Assembly: GCA_902518185.1 (NCBI GenBank)
Contig: CABYFG010000001.1
Coordinates: forward strand, 124,001 to 188,000
Origin: an uncultured Pelagibacteraceae bacterium
Lineage (GTDB): Bacteria > Pseudomonadota > Alphaproteobacteria > Pelagibacterales > Pelagibacteraceae
Direction of reading: 5' to 3'
Length of the DNA stretch: 64,000 nucleotides
Part shown: piece after piece, positions 28,980-36,724 of the stretch
Numbering within the stretch: the stretch's first letter is position 1
Layout of the letters: each line of letters opens with the position of its first letter
Made by a program: the position numbers and the translations under genes
The notes under the pieces: generated by a model
The model's input: the letters and a program-made list of their open reading frames with translations, nothing else
Told to the model about the DNA's origin: nothing
Database searches by the model: none

Positions 28980-29510
28980 ATTTTTTTTGTTGAGAATTAG
29001 ATAAAATTTTTTTTATTATAATTGTTATAAAGTCAGCTTGTGTTTTCGAAAAAATTAAAAGTTTAAGATTTAATTTTGTTATAAAAAAATAAATTAATTA
29101 ATCATAGTGGTTTAAAAGATAATAATATTAACTATATCGTCTAAATCTTACTCTCTCGCTAATTTAATAATTAATATTTGGATATTTAATTGAATTAAGC
29201 TCTATTTATTAAAATCTAACCATGAAACATACATATTTCATTATTAACAAACTTAGGATATAGATAGACCAACTAAATTGTTCTTTAAATGTCTAAAAAA
29301 CTTTTTTTTTTATAAATTTCACCTAAAAGTCGAAAAAATATGAAATAAAAAGATAAAAAAAGATCAACTCTCAATAGAATTTCTCATTTAAAAGATAAAA
29401 TATAAAATTTTTGAGATATTCGATAAATTTTTTTTTGGAGAAAAAAAAAAAATTAGTCCTCTAACACAAAATAGTATAACTCTAACACAAAAAAGGCATT
29501 TTTTAAATTT

Positions 29511-29692
29511 TTATCGAAAAATGTTGATTTTATTGAATTTTTTTGATTTCTTAAAATATTTTAAAACTCTAACACATTATGAAAATACTCTAACACAAGA
29601 AAAAAATAATTGTTGTGTTAGAGTTATTGTTTAATATAGTAAAAATTAAAGAAAATTTAAAAAATTTTTTTTATCAAAAAATGTTGATTTTA
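29511..29692 (+). repeat. 22-bp direct repeat, two copies 160 bp apart
   Basis: TTATC[G/A]AAAAATGTTGATTTTA occurs at 29511-29532 and 29671-29692, with one mismatch in 22 bases, and each copy is followed about 8-10 bases later by a T-rich stretch ending TTTTTTGA. One copy lies between the first two pairs of 10-mers, the other between the central inverted repeat and the reverse pairs. The placement suggests two interleaved site types or an ancient partial duplication of the control region. Confidence 0.7.
29587..29624. repeat. Perfect 12-bp inverted repeat at the centre of the array
   Basis: ACTCTAACACAA at 29587-29598 and its exact complement TTGTGTTAGAGT at 29613-29624 are separated by a 14-nt A-rich loop. 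In RNA this would form a 12-bp stem. It is built from the innermost forward and reverse copies of the array. No T-run follows immediately, so it is a poor intrinsic terminator; an operator or an RNA structure is more likely. Confidence 0.75.
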
Positions 29693-29812
29693 CTCACTTT
29701 TTTGAAAAAAACCCATTATGACCAGAAAATTTTTAATTTTGTGTTAGACTTAAAACAATTTTTGTGTTAGAGATTCGGTAATTTGTGTTAGAGAAAATTA
29801 AATTTTAAAAAA

Positions 29813-32200
29813 ATGAGTGATCAAGAAGACGATAAAAAAAATTTTGAAAAAGACCCACGCGAGTCTGAAAATCAAAATCAACCTTCAGTTGATGAAAATA
29901 ATCAACCAGAGGATGAAAATAAACAACAAAGTGACACGGCTTCTGAAGTTATTAATGAAAATGAGGTTATTAACGACCAAACTGGACAGACTGAGCCATT
30001 AGAGGAAAAGATTGTCGATACCTCCTCTAGTGAACATCAAGTTATTCATAAAAAAGATGGGAGACTTCATATTTACGTTAGACAAGACAAGTACAAAGGA
30101 GAGTTAAAATCAAAAAATTGGGTGGGAAGACTTTATATTGATGGTAAACAAAAAATTTCTTCTTCTGGAACCCAAAATCTAGATGAGGCAATACCTATTT
30201 TGGAAAAATGGTTTGACGATGTGCAAGCAGAAAGTGAAAAATTAAAAAAATTAGCACAAGAAGAAGTTTCAAAACAAAATCAACCTGAGCAAAAAACCGA
30301 AACAAAAATTCCAACAGAGGACAATGTAACAGCAAAGGCTCCAATGGCACCTGTTTCAAATGTTGATGAGCAAAGCATTGTTACTCCACCTGAAACAAAA
30401 TTAACAAACAATGAAATTTCAAGTAGTGAGATAAAAGAAGAGACTAAAATCGACGATAAAATTCCTCCTAAAAATAAAGTCTCAAATATTTTAGGAAAAT
30501 TAAAAAATATAAAATTTAAGAAACCATCTTTAGCTGGAATAAAGTTACCAAAAACATCTTCAAACAAAACGCCAAATGCCCTTTTAAAATTTCTAAATTA
30601 TTTTAAAAGTAAAATTGGTAAATCGTCAATCCAAGGAGAAGAAATTATTGGTTTAGAAATTTCAAATAAAGAAATACGCTTATCACAAATCAATGCTAAT
30701 AAATCAAATCAATGGGTGTTAGAAAAGTTTTTTACACATAAAATAAATATACCAGATGAAAGTAGCGTAATTGATAATGCTGATAAAGTTACAGAGGAAT
30801 TAAATTTAGTTTTACAAAAAATTAAATTAAACACAAATAATGTTGCAATTTCTATACCCGTTACGAGTGCTATCATAAGAGTAGTCACATCCCCTCTCAT
30901 GAAAGAGGATGAATTACAAAAAGCTATTGAAACAAATTCCCTTTGGGAAAATTTAGTTCAATTGACTGATAACTTGGATGATTACTCAATTTTCCATCAG
31001 GTGATAAATAGAAATGAGAAAGATAATGTAATGGATATATTATTCGTTGCTTCAAAATTAACAGATATAAACAGTTATGTTTCAATAGTTAAAAATAGTG
31101 GACTTAATCCTGTCATCATAGATGTTAAATGTTTTGCTTTAAAATCGGCAGTTGATCAAATTAATTTAATTTCAAAGAAAAAAGACGATGAAAATTTGAC
31201 TGCAGTTTTAGAATTTGGTCTTGATGAAAATTATCTAATGATTTTATATGACAATAATCCAATAATTACTGATATATTTTTAAGAGGCCAAGATAGAAAG
31301 ATATTATTAGAGTCTCAAAATAATGATGAAAAAGAGGGCTTAACAAGACGATATGCAACTCAAGTTAAACAGGCCATCCAAGATTTTGAGACAAAGTATG
31401 AAAAGAGAATTAGAAATATAAAAGTTGTTTCGGATATAAGTAATGTAGAGGAATATTTATCATTTTTTAGAAAAAGTTTGTTGAATATTGGATTTAATTT
31501 ATTCGATCCAATTGACGGATTGAAAGTCCCAGAACAGTTTAATCAACAATTAGATTTACCAAATAGATCTTACCTTACAACATCTATTGGATTGGCCTTT
31601 AGAAAATTAGATGTTTTTGGCTATTATAAATTTGTTACAGCTGCAAAAAATATAAATTTACTTCCTAATAGAAAAAGTTTGTTCCAACAGAAAAAGATGA
31701 AAGCAATATCAGGCTTTGCATTTAAAGGTTTAGCTGCAGGTATCGCTGGAATTTATCTAATTTTATTTACATTATCTTTCTGGAACATATATTCTTACAA
31801 CAAGAAATTAACAGACTACAACAAAGTTCTAACGTTACATAAAGAAAAATCTTTAGAGCTAAAAAAAGTTTCAAAAGAATTAAAATTGATGCAAACCACT
31901 TTAAAGTTAAGTAACACTTTAAAATCAAATAAAGAATTGACATACAGAGTTTTAGCACAGATTGCTTCAAGTGTTCCTGCTAAAGTAAAATTTGATCAAG
32001 TAGAGTACAACGGAGGAACTCTTATTACAATACAGGGTATAGCAGCTAGTGATCAAGATATTCTAAAATTTATTGAAAATTTGGGTAAACAAAAATTAGT
32101 CGACCAAGCATCATTATCATCAATGAGGCTACCCAAAAGATCTTCGGCTGGAGCGAATATGAAAGGATTTAGAGTTTTTGTAAAAATTAAAAAGAGTTAA
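29813..32200 (+). CDS. Fused PilM-PilN pilus assembly protein with N-terminal arm-like domain
   Basis: A 795-aa protein combining two normally separate alignment-complex subunits. Residues 1-75 are polar and disordered. Residues about 76-138 form a small beta-beta-beta-alpha unit (YKGELKSKNWVGRLYIDGKQ, SGTQNLDEAIPILEKWFDDV) resembling the arm-type DNA-binding domain of phage integrases. A Lys/Pro-rich linker follows, then an actin-like PilM domain (IIGLEISNKEIRLSQI to about residue 610). A membrane span at about 636-660 (GLAAGIAGIYLILFTLSFW) leads to a coiled coil and the PilN ferredoxin-like periplasmic domain. The fusion fixes the known PilM-PilN contact. The arm-like domain is an inference by eye. 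It heads the pilO-P-Q-B-C operon. Confidence 0.88.
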   Translation: MSDQEDDKKNFEKDPRESENQNQPSVDENNQPEDENKQQSDTASEVINENEVINDQTGQTEPLEEKIVDTSSSEHQVIHKKDGRLHIYVRQDKYKGELKSKNWVGRLYIDGKQKISSSGTQNLDEAIPILEKWFDDVQAESEKLKKLAQEEVSKQNQPEQKTETKIPTEDNVTAKAPMAPVSNVDEQSIVTPPETKLTNNEISSSEIKEETKIDDKIPPKNKVSNILGKLKNIKFKKPSLAGIKLPKTSSNKTPNALLKFLNYFKSKIGKSSIQGEEIIGLEISNKEIRLSQINANKSNQWVLEKFFTHKINIPDESSVIDNADKVTEELNLVLQKIKLNTNNVAISIPVTSAIIRVVTSPLMKEDELQKAIETNSLWENLVQLTDNLDDYSIFHQVINRNEKDNVMDILFVASKLTDINSYVSIVKNSGLNPVIIDVKCFALKSAVDQINLISKKKDDENLTAVLEFGLDENYLMILYDNNPIITDIFLRGQDRKILLESQNNDEKEGLTRRYATQVKQAIQDFETKYEKRIRNIKVVSDISNVEEYLSFFRKSLLNIGFNLFDPIDGLKVPEQFNQQLDLPNRSYLTTSIGLAFRKLDVFGYYKFVTAAKNINLLPNRKSLFQQKKMKAISGFAFKGLAAGIAGIYLILFTLSFWNIYSYNKKLTDYNKVLTLHKEKSLELKKVSKELKLMQTTLKLSNTLKSNKELTYRVLAQIASSVPAKVKFDQVEYNGGTLITIQGIAASDQDILKFIENLGKQKLVDQASLSSMRLPKRSSAGANMKGFRVFVKIKKS

Positions 32201-32202
32201 TT

Positions 32203-32910
32203 ATGAATTTTAATATTGATTTTAAAAATATGGATTTAAAAAATCTTTCAATGGATGACATCAAAGCCAAACTCCAAGCAGTTGAAAAAAAGACTTGGAT
32301 TAAAATTGGTATTGTTTTTGGTGCAGTAGTTTTATTTCTAATAATTTACTATGGAGTTTTAAGTCCAATAGTGGAGAGAAAAAAAGCTCAAGTTGTCGAT
32401 ATGAATTTAAAAAAAGAGGAAACCACAAAAATTATCAAAGATATTAATTTAAGTAAAAAAAAGATAAAAAAATTAAGACCTCGTTACGAGCAATATTCAA
32501 CTCTTTTTCATACAAGAGCTGAGGTAGAAGGATTGTATCAAACTTTAAGTGAATTTGCTGGTATGAATGATTTAGTTATTTCAAGGATAGAAAAGAAAAA
32601 AATTAAAGAAGTCTCAAAAAGTGATGCTTTAGCCAAGACAACTGGTAAAAAGGGCAAAAAAAAGAAGAAAAAAAAGAGTAAAAAATCAAAAAGATCAGTC
32701 GCCAACGTTGCATATTACACAATTCCAGTGGATTTTGAGATCACAGGCACTTTTCTTGGTTATATTAAATTTAAAAGACAACTTTCCTTATCCCAAAAGA
32801 TGTTAAATTTTGACAAAGAGTCTATCAAAGTGGTAAAAGGGAATACAACTGGAGCGATAAAAGTAAATGGGACTTTAACAATAGTGGGGTTAGCAGATGA
32901 CTTCTTTTAG
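32203..32910 (+). CDS. pilO: PilO inner-membrane alignment protein
   Basis: A 235-aa bitopic protein: cytoplasmic N-terminus, one membrane span (IGIVFGAVVLFLIIYYGVL), coiled coil (KAQVVDMNLKKEETTKIIKD) and a periplasmic ferredoxin-like domain ending VNGTLTIVGLADDFF. It pairs with PilN and links to PilP. Odd: a block of about 20 residues, almost all Lys with some Gly and Ser (32645-32700), is inserted between the first periplasmic strands, a strongly basic loop in the periplasm. It starts 2 bp after pilMN and overlaps pilP by 14 bp. Confidence 0.88.
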   Translation: MNFNIDFKNMDLKNLSMDDIKAKLQAVEKKTWIKIGIVFGAVVLFLIIYYGVLSPIVERKKAQVVDMNLKKEETTKIIKDINLSKKKIKKLRPRYEQYSTLFHTRAEVEGLYQTLSEFAGMNDLVISRIEKKKIKEVSKSDALAKTTGKKGKKKKKKKSKKSKRSVANVAYYTIPVDFEITGTFLGYIKFKRQLSLSQKMLNFDKESIKVVKGNTTGAIKVNGTLTIVGLADDFF

Positions 32911-33397
32911 AATTTTCATAACTTTAATTAGTATGTTGTTTTTATCATCAGTTGTTTTAGCTGACAATCATGACACTCAAAATATTGTTGAAAAAGCAAA
33001 AGAGATTAATAAAAAAATTAAAGAGAAACAGGCATTACAACAACCACCTAATTCAAAAAAAGAGGAACCTTTACCTTTAAATGATCCATTTGTAGGTGAT
33101 GGATCTTTGGACGGTAGCGGAAGTGGAATTAAAATGATTGCATCAACAGAAGAACAAAAAAGAGATTTAAGTGTTTTTAATTTTAAATTAGTGGGTGTCA
33201 TTGGTGGAAAAAATGACATGTGGGCTTCAGTAATTGACGAAAATGGAGATATTTTAACTTTGTCAATGTTTGAGGAATTGTCCCCGGGCATAAAATTAAT
33301 TGGAATTAATACTGATGAGATTGTATTTGAAAGAGCTGGATCAGACTCGTTAGTTGTAATCAACTTTAAAAACCAAATCATCGAAAGATCTAATTAA
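32897..33397 (+). CDS. pilP: PilP pilus assembly protein
   Basis: A 166-aa exported protein (signal-like IFITLISMLFLSSVVLADN) with no lipobox Cys, whereas PilP is often a lipoprotein. An N-terminal disordered Pro/Lys segment with the NDPF motif (PLPLNDPFVGD) is followed by a small beta-sandwich (FNFKLVGVIGGKNDMWASVI, GIKLIGINTDEIVFE) typical of PilP/GspC homology regions. It joins the PilN/PilO complex to the secretin PilQ. It overlaps pilO by 14 bp and pilQ by 1 bp. Confidence 0.87.
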   Translation: MTSFRIFITLISMLFLSSVVLADNHDTQNIVEKAKEINKKIKEKQALQQPPNSKKEEPLPLNDPFVGDGSLDGSGSGIKMIASTEEQKRDLSVFNFKLVGVIGGKNDMWASVIDENGDILTLSMFEELSPGIKLIGINTDEIVFERAGSDSLVVINFKNQIIERSN

Positions 33398-34957
33398 TGA
33401 AAAATAATTTCAAAATTATTGGTTTTTTGGTTACTACTTTATTACTAGTGTCCGCTTGTACTCAGACTGGAAAAAAAACAACAGTTTTTAAACACGATAC
33501 ACCCTTGATCAAAACAGATGTCAAAACTCTGGGAAAGCAAGAATTAGAAAAAAGTGCTGAGATGGGTCCAATGCCTGTAGAAGCGGATGTGGTTAAACTT
33601 AAAAAAAGAAAAAAGATATCATCTGTTAAGGAGAAAAATTATTTATTAATTTCGGATGAATTTAAAAGTTTAAAGCAAAATGTAACCTTTAAATTTCAAA
33701 ACATGGATTATAAAGAAGTTATGTTCTTAATGGGTAAAGTGGGTGAAATCAATATTCTTGTGGGTGATGACGTTGCTGGATCTATCACAGCAGAGCTAAT
33801 AAATGTTCCTTGGGATAAAGCATTTAACGCATTACTTGATATGAAAAATTACGCAGCTGACATAGATGTTGCCAGCAATATTATAAGAGTAGCTTCACCA
33901 AATACTTTAACGTCTCAAGAGAGTTATAAGTCTGCAAGAGCTCAGGCTGTAAAGAAAAAGGTTGAATTAGAAGATTCAGTTGAACCAATTATTTCAGAAA
34001 TATTTAGACTCTATTATATTTCTCCGGCAGAGGCCAAAGCAACTATAACAGAATTATTTACTTCAAGTAGCACTGGCGGTGCATCGTTTATTCCTATTCA
34101 GGTTACAGAAGAAAAAACAACCAGATCAATTATTGTCAGAGGTAAAGAAAAGGATCTAGATGTTGTTGATAAAGTTATTAGAGAAATAGATGTCAGAACT
34201 AAACAAGTTCTTATGGAAGCGTTTATAGTTGAAGCACAATCAACATTTGAGAGAGCACTTGGAAGCAAACTTGGGGCGGCATATACTAGGAGAGGTTTAA
34301 GAGCAGGTGGTACACAAGGTGGAAGCACAATTGGTGCACCTCAGGGAACAGGCGCTGCTATTGGTGATACAACTGCTGCAATCTCCGATGCGGGTAGCGG
34401 CGGTGCTGATGGTATTTATAATTTTAATGCTATTGGTGCTACAAGCGGTATTGGTATACTAAAAAAAACTGGCTCTGCGGTTTTAAAACTTCAGCTTGAA
34501 GCTCTTGAAAAAGAGGGATTAAGTAAGACAATTTCCAATCCAAAATTATTCTCTTTAGATAATCAAACTGCACAAATAAAGCAAGGTGTTCAAATACCTG
34601 TATCAGGGGGGTGACGGACAAGATACATTTAAAGATGCAGCTTTAGTGTTATCAGTGACCCCAAGTATTATTGGCGATGGTAACGTTTTATTAGATGTTA
34701 AAGTAAATAATGATACTCCAGACCGAAGTAACCCAGGTGCAGTTGGAATTAACACTATGGAGATAACAACAAAACTCTTAGTAGCAGATGGTGATATTGT
34801 AGTTATAGGTGGCATTAAAAAGAATAATATCGCAAGTTCCAAGGAAAAAGTGCCTGGTGTAAGCAAGGTTCCTATAATTGGAAAAATGTTTCAAGGTGGA
34901 GCAAAATCAGATACACTAAATGAGTTATTAGTGTTTATTGCACCAAGAATACTTTAA
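33397..34957 (+). CDS. pilQ: PilQ/MshL-type secretin, split by a frame change
   Basis: Outer-membrane secretin through which the pilus exits. It starts as a lipoprotein (LLVSAC, Cys about 21), then a secretin N-domain (FKFQNMDYKEVMFLMGKVGE, VPWDKAFNALLDMKNYA), an N1/KH-like domain and the beta-barrel secretin core (KQVLMEAFIVEAQSTFERAL). Frame 1 stops at TGA 34612-34614 immediately after a G6 run (34606-34611); the rest of the core (DGQDTFKDAALVLSVTPSII, then VVIGGIKKN and LVFIAPRIL) continues in frame +1 to TAA 34955-34957. Removing one G gives a seamless 519-aa protein, the family length. The stop context is GGG UGA C, which resembles +1 recoding sites. Either recoding, reversible slippage or a sequence error explains it. 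Confidence 0.88.
34601..34617 (+). other. Frame-change site in pilQ (G6 followed by UGA C)
   Basis: The sequence TATCAGGGGGGTGACGG contains an AGGGGGG stretch that abuts an in-frame TGA followed by C, a weak termination context. In bacterial prfB, +1 frameshifting uses CUU UGA C with an AGGGGG Shine-Dalgarno-like element just upstream. Here P-site Gly-tRNA could slip from GGG to GGU and the next codon would be GAC. The spacing differs from prfB. A plain G5/G6 length change gives the same protein. Confidence 0.6.
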
Positions 34958-34962
34958 AAATT

Positions 34963-36714
34963 ATGTTAAAGATTAGTAGAGAAAGCGAAATTAATTTAAT
35001 CAACGTATTAATTGACAATGATGTTATCTCAGGAAAAGACTTAATAGATATAAAAAAAAATAGCACTGAGGGTAACAAAACTCAAATAGAGGCAGTATTT
35101 GATTTAAAATTAACTGATGAAAAAAAGATATTAGATATTCTTGTTAAAGAGCAAAACCTAGAAATTACAGACCTATCAAAAATCGAAATTACGGAAGAAA
35201 TCAAAACAGTACTTCCTTCAAATTATATAAAAGTTAACTTTGTTGCACCTTTTAAAATAGACGGTAAAACTTTGCACATAGCAATTTCTGACAGCTCAAA
35301 ACTTACTTTAATGAGAAACCTAAAAGCAATTACAAAAAAAAATATAGAACTTCATGCTGCTCCACTAAGTCAAATTTCACAATTTATTGAGAAATTATCT
35401 AGTGAAAGTGGTGAAGTTACAACAGCCTCTATAAGAGAGGAAAATAGAGAAAAACAAAAAACATTCGATTCAGATCTTGGTGAGGCTGGTGAAGTTTTGG
35501 AAAATACCCCTGAGGAAGATATTGAGGCAATAGAAAATGAATCCGAAGTAATAAAATTTAGTACTGCGGTTGTGGCTGAAGCCATTAAAAGAGGAGTGAG
35601 TGATATTCACATTGAGCCTTATCGTTTTTCATCAAGAGTAAGATACAGACAAGACGGTATGCTACAAGAACAAGAGCAATATAGAAAATTTTTACACGAC
35701 AATTATGGAGCGGTGGTCACGCGTTTTAAAATAATGGGTAAACTTGATATTGCTGAAAGAAGATTACCACAGGATGGAGCAATAAATTTTAAAATAGAAG
35801 GGAAAGTTGTCGATCTTCGTTTATCAATATTACCAACTGCAAATAATGAGAGAATTGTTATGCGGGTTCTTAATAAAGATGCGGGAGACATAACTCTCGA
35901 GCAACTAAATTTTGAGGATCAAGATTTGAAAAGTTTAAGAAAAGCTATTCATTCCACTCAGGGCTTAATATTAGTTACTGGACCGACAGGTTCTGGAAAG
36001 TCGACAACCTTATACAGTATTCTAAAGGAAGTAAGCAAGCCACACTTAAATATATTAACAGCAGAGGATCCTGTTGAGTATGAGTTAGATGGTGTAGGTC
36101 AAGTTCAGATAAAGGATGATATTGGATTGACATTTGCATCCGCTCTTAGATCATTTTTAAGACAAGACCCCGAGATAATTCTAGTTGGTGAGATGAGAGA
36201 TAAGGAAACTGTAGATATAGGATTAAAAGCTGCATTAACGGGACACTTGGTGTTTAGTACATTACACACAAATGATGCACCAAGCACGATTACTCGGTTA
36301 CAAAATATGGGTACACCCGATTATTTAATTAGTGCTGCATGTCAATTAGTTGTAGCTCAAAGATTGGCTAGAAAAAATTGTAAAGATTGTAAAACTCCTG
36401 ACGACGATGTTAATCCAAAAGTCTTACAAGATTTAGGATTTAGTGCAGAACAAGCATCAAGGGTAAAAGCTTTTAAAGGAAAGGGATGTGCTAAGTGTAA
36501 TGATACAGGTTATAAAGGAAGACAAGGAATTTATGAAATACTTGTAATTTCTAAACCACTTAAAGAAGCAATTTTGAGACAAGCTACCACTCCTGAATTA
36601 AGGGAGATTGCAATCAAGGAAGGATTTCAAACAATGCAAGATATGGGTAAAAGAATGATTGCCTCAGGAGATCTTAATTTTAGAGAATATGAGAGAGTTT
36701 TAAGCTCTGAGTAA
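34963..36714 (+). CDS. pilB: Type IV pilus extension ATPase PilB/MshE-type
   Basis: A 583-aa cytoplasmic hexameric ATPase that drives pilus polymerisation. An N-terminal MshEN/GspE N-domain region (VLIDNDVISGKDLIDIKKNS) is followed by the ATPase: Walker A (GPTGSGKSTTLYSIL), Asp box (AEDPVEYELDG), Walker B (DPEIILVGEMRD), His box (GHLVFSTLHTNDAPST) and the zinc tetracysteine motif (CKDC, then CAKC about 35 residues later). The tetracysteine separates it from PilT. It starts 5 bp after pilQ ends and is 10 bp from pilC. Confidence 0.95.
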   Translation: MLKISRESEINLINVLIDNDVISGKDLIDIKKNSTEGNKTQIEAVFDLKLTDEKKILDILVKEQNLEITDLSKIEITEEIKTVLPSNYIKVNFVAPFKIDGKTLHIAISDSSKLTLMRNLKAITKKNIELHAAPLSQISQFIEKLSSESGEVTTASIREENREKQKTFDSDLGEAGEVLENTPEEDIEAIENESEVIKFSTAVVAEAIKRGVSDIHIEPYRFSSRVRYRQDGMLQEQEQYRKFLHDNYGAVVTRFKIMGKLDIAERRLPQDGAINFKIEGKVVDLRLSILPTANNERIVMRVLNKDAGDITLEQLNFEDQDLKSLRKAIHSTQGLILVTGPTGSGKSTTLYSILKEVSKPHLNILTAEDPVEYELDGVGQVQIKDDIGLTFASALRSFLRQDPEIILVGEMRDKETVDIGLKAALTGHLVFSTLHTNDAPSTITRLQNMGTPDYLISAACQLVVAQRLARKNCKDCKTPDDDVNPKVLQDLGFSAEQASRVKAFKGKGCAKCNDTGYKGRQGIYEILVISKPLKEAILRQATTPELREIAIKEGFQTMQDMGKRMIASGDLNFREYERVLSSE

Positions 36715-36724
36715 TTAAAATTTT

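Larger units (their letters stand above)
29458..29793. repeat. Array of eight CTCTAACACA sites, four per orientation
   Basis: Forward copies CTCTAACACA lie at 29459-29468, 29480-29489, 29567-29576 and 29588-29597. Reverse copies TGTGTTAGAG lie at 29614-29623, 29740-29749 (last base C, one mismatch), 29763-29772 and 29784-29793. Six of eight extend to the 11-mer CTCTAACACAA. Three direct pairs are spaced exactly 21 bp start to start, two helical turns; another is 23 bp. The forward half precedes the reverse half, so the array is a nested mirror around about 29606. I recognise no known operator. A dimeric or cooperative DNA-binding protein is the simplest reading; pairing within an mRNA leader is the alternative. 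Confidence 0.9.
28980..29812. other. 833-bp non-coding region before pilMN, rich in repeats
   Basis: This is the longest gene-free stretch in the window. The left half (28980-29440) is AT-rich and shows no plausible frame, tRNA or strong hairpin. The right half (29458-29793) carries an ordered array of eight 10-mers in both orientations plus a separate 22-bp repeat, listed as their own features. In a genome where most gaps are under 100 bp, this much retained non-coding DNA implies a selected function. It probably contains the promoter and control region of the pilMN-O-P-Q-B-C operon. No clear ribosome binding site precedes pilMN. Confidence 0.85.

Noticed and set aside
29458..29793. The 10-mer array as DNA uptake sequences or a CRISPR
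   Set aside because: Uptake sequences are spread through a genome, whereas I noticed no exact copies elsewhere in the window; repeats of 10 bp with unequal spacers in two orientations and no cas genes are not a CRISPR.
30280..30567. Antisense open frame inside pilMN
   Set aside because: Lies wholly opposite a well-supported gene, has no recognisable domain, and AT-rich codon use produces such frames often.
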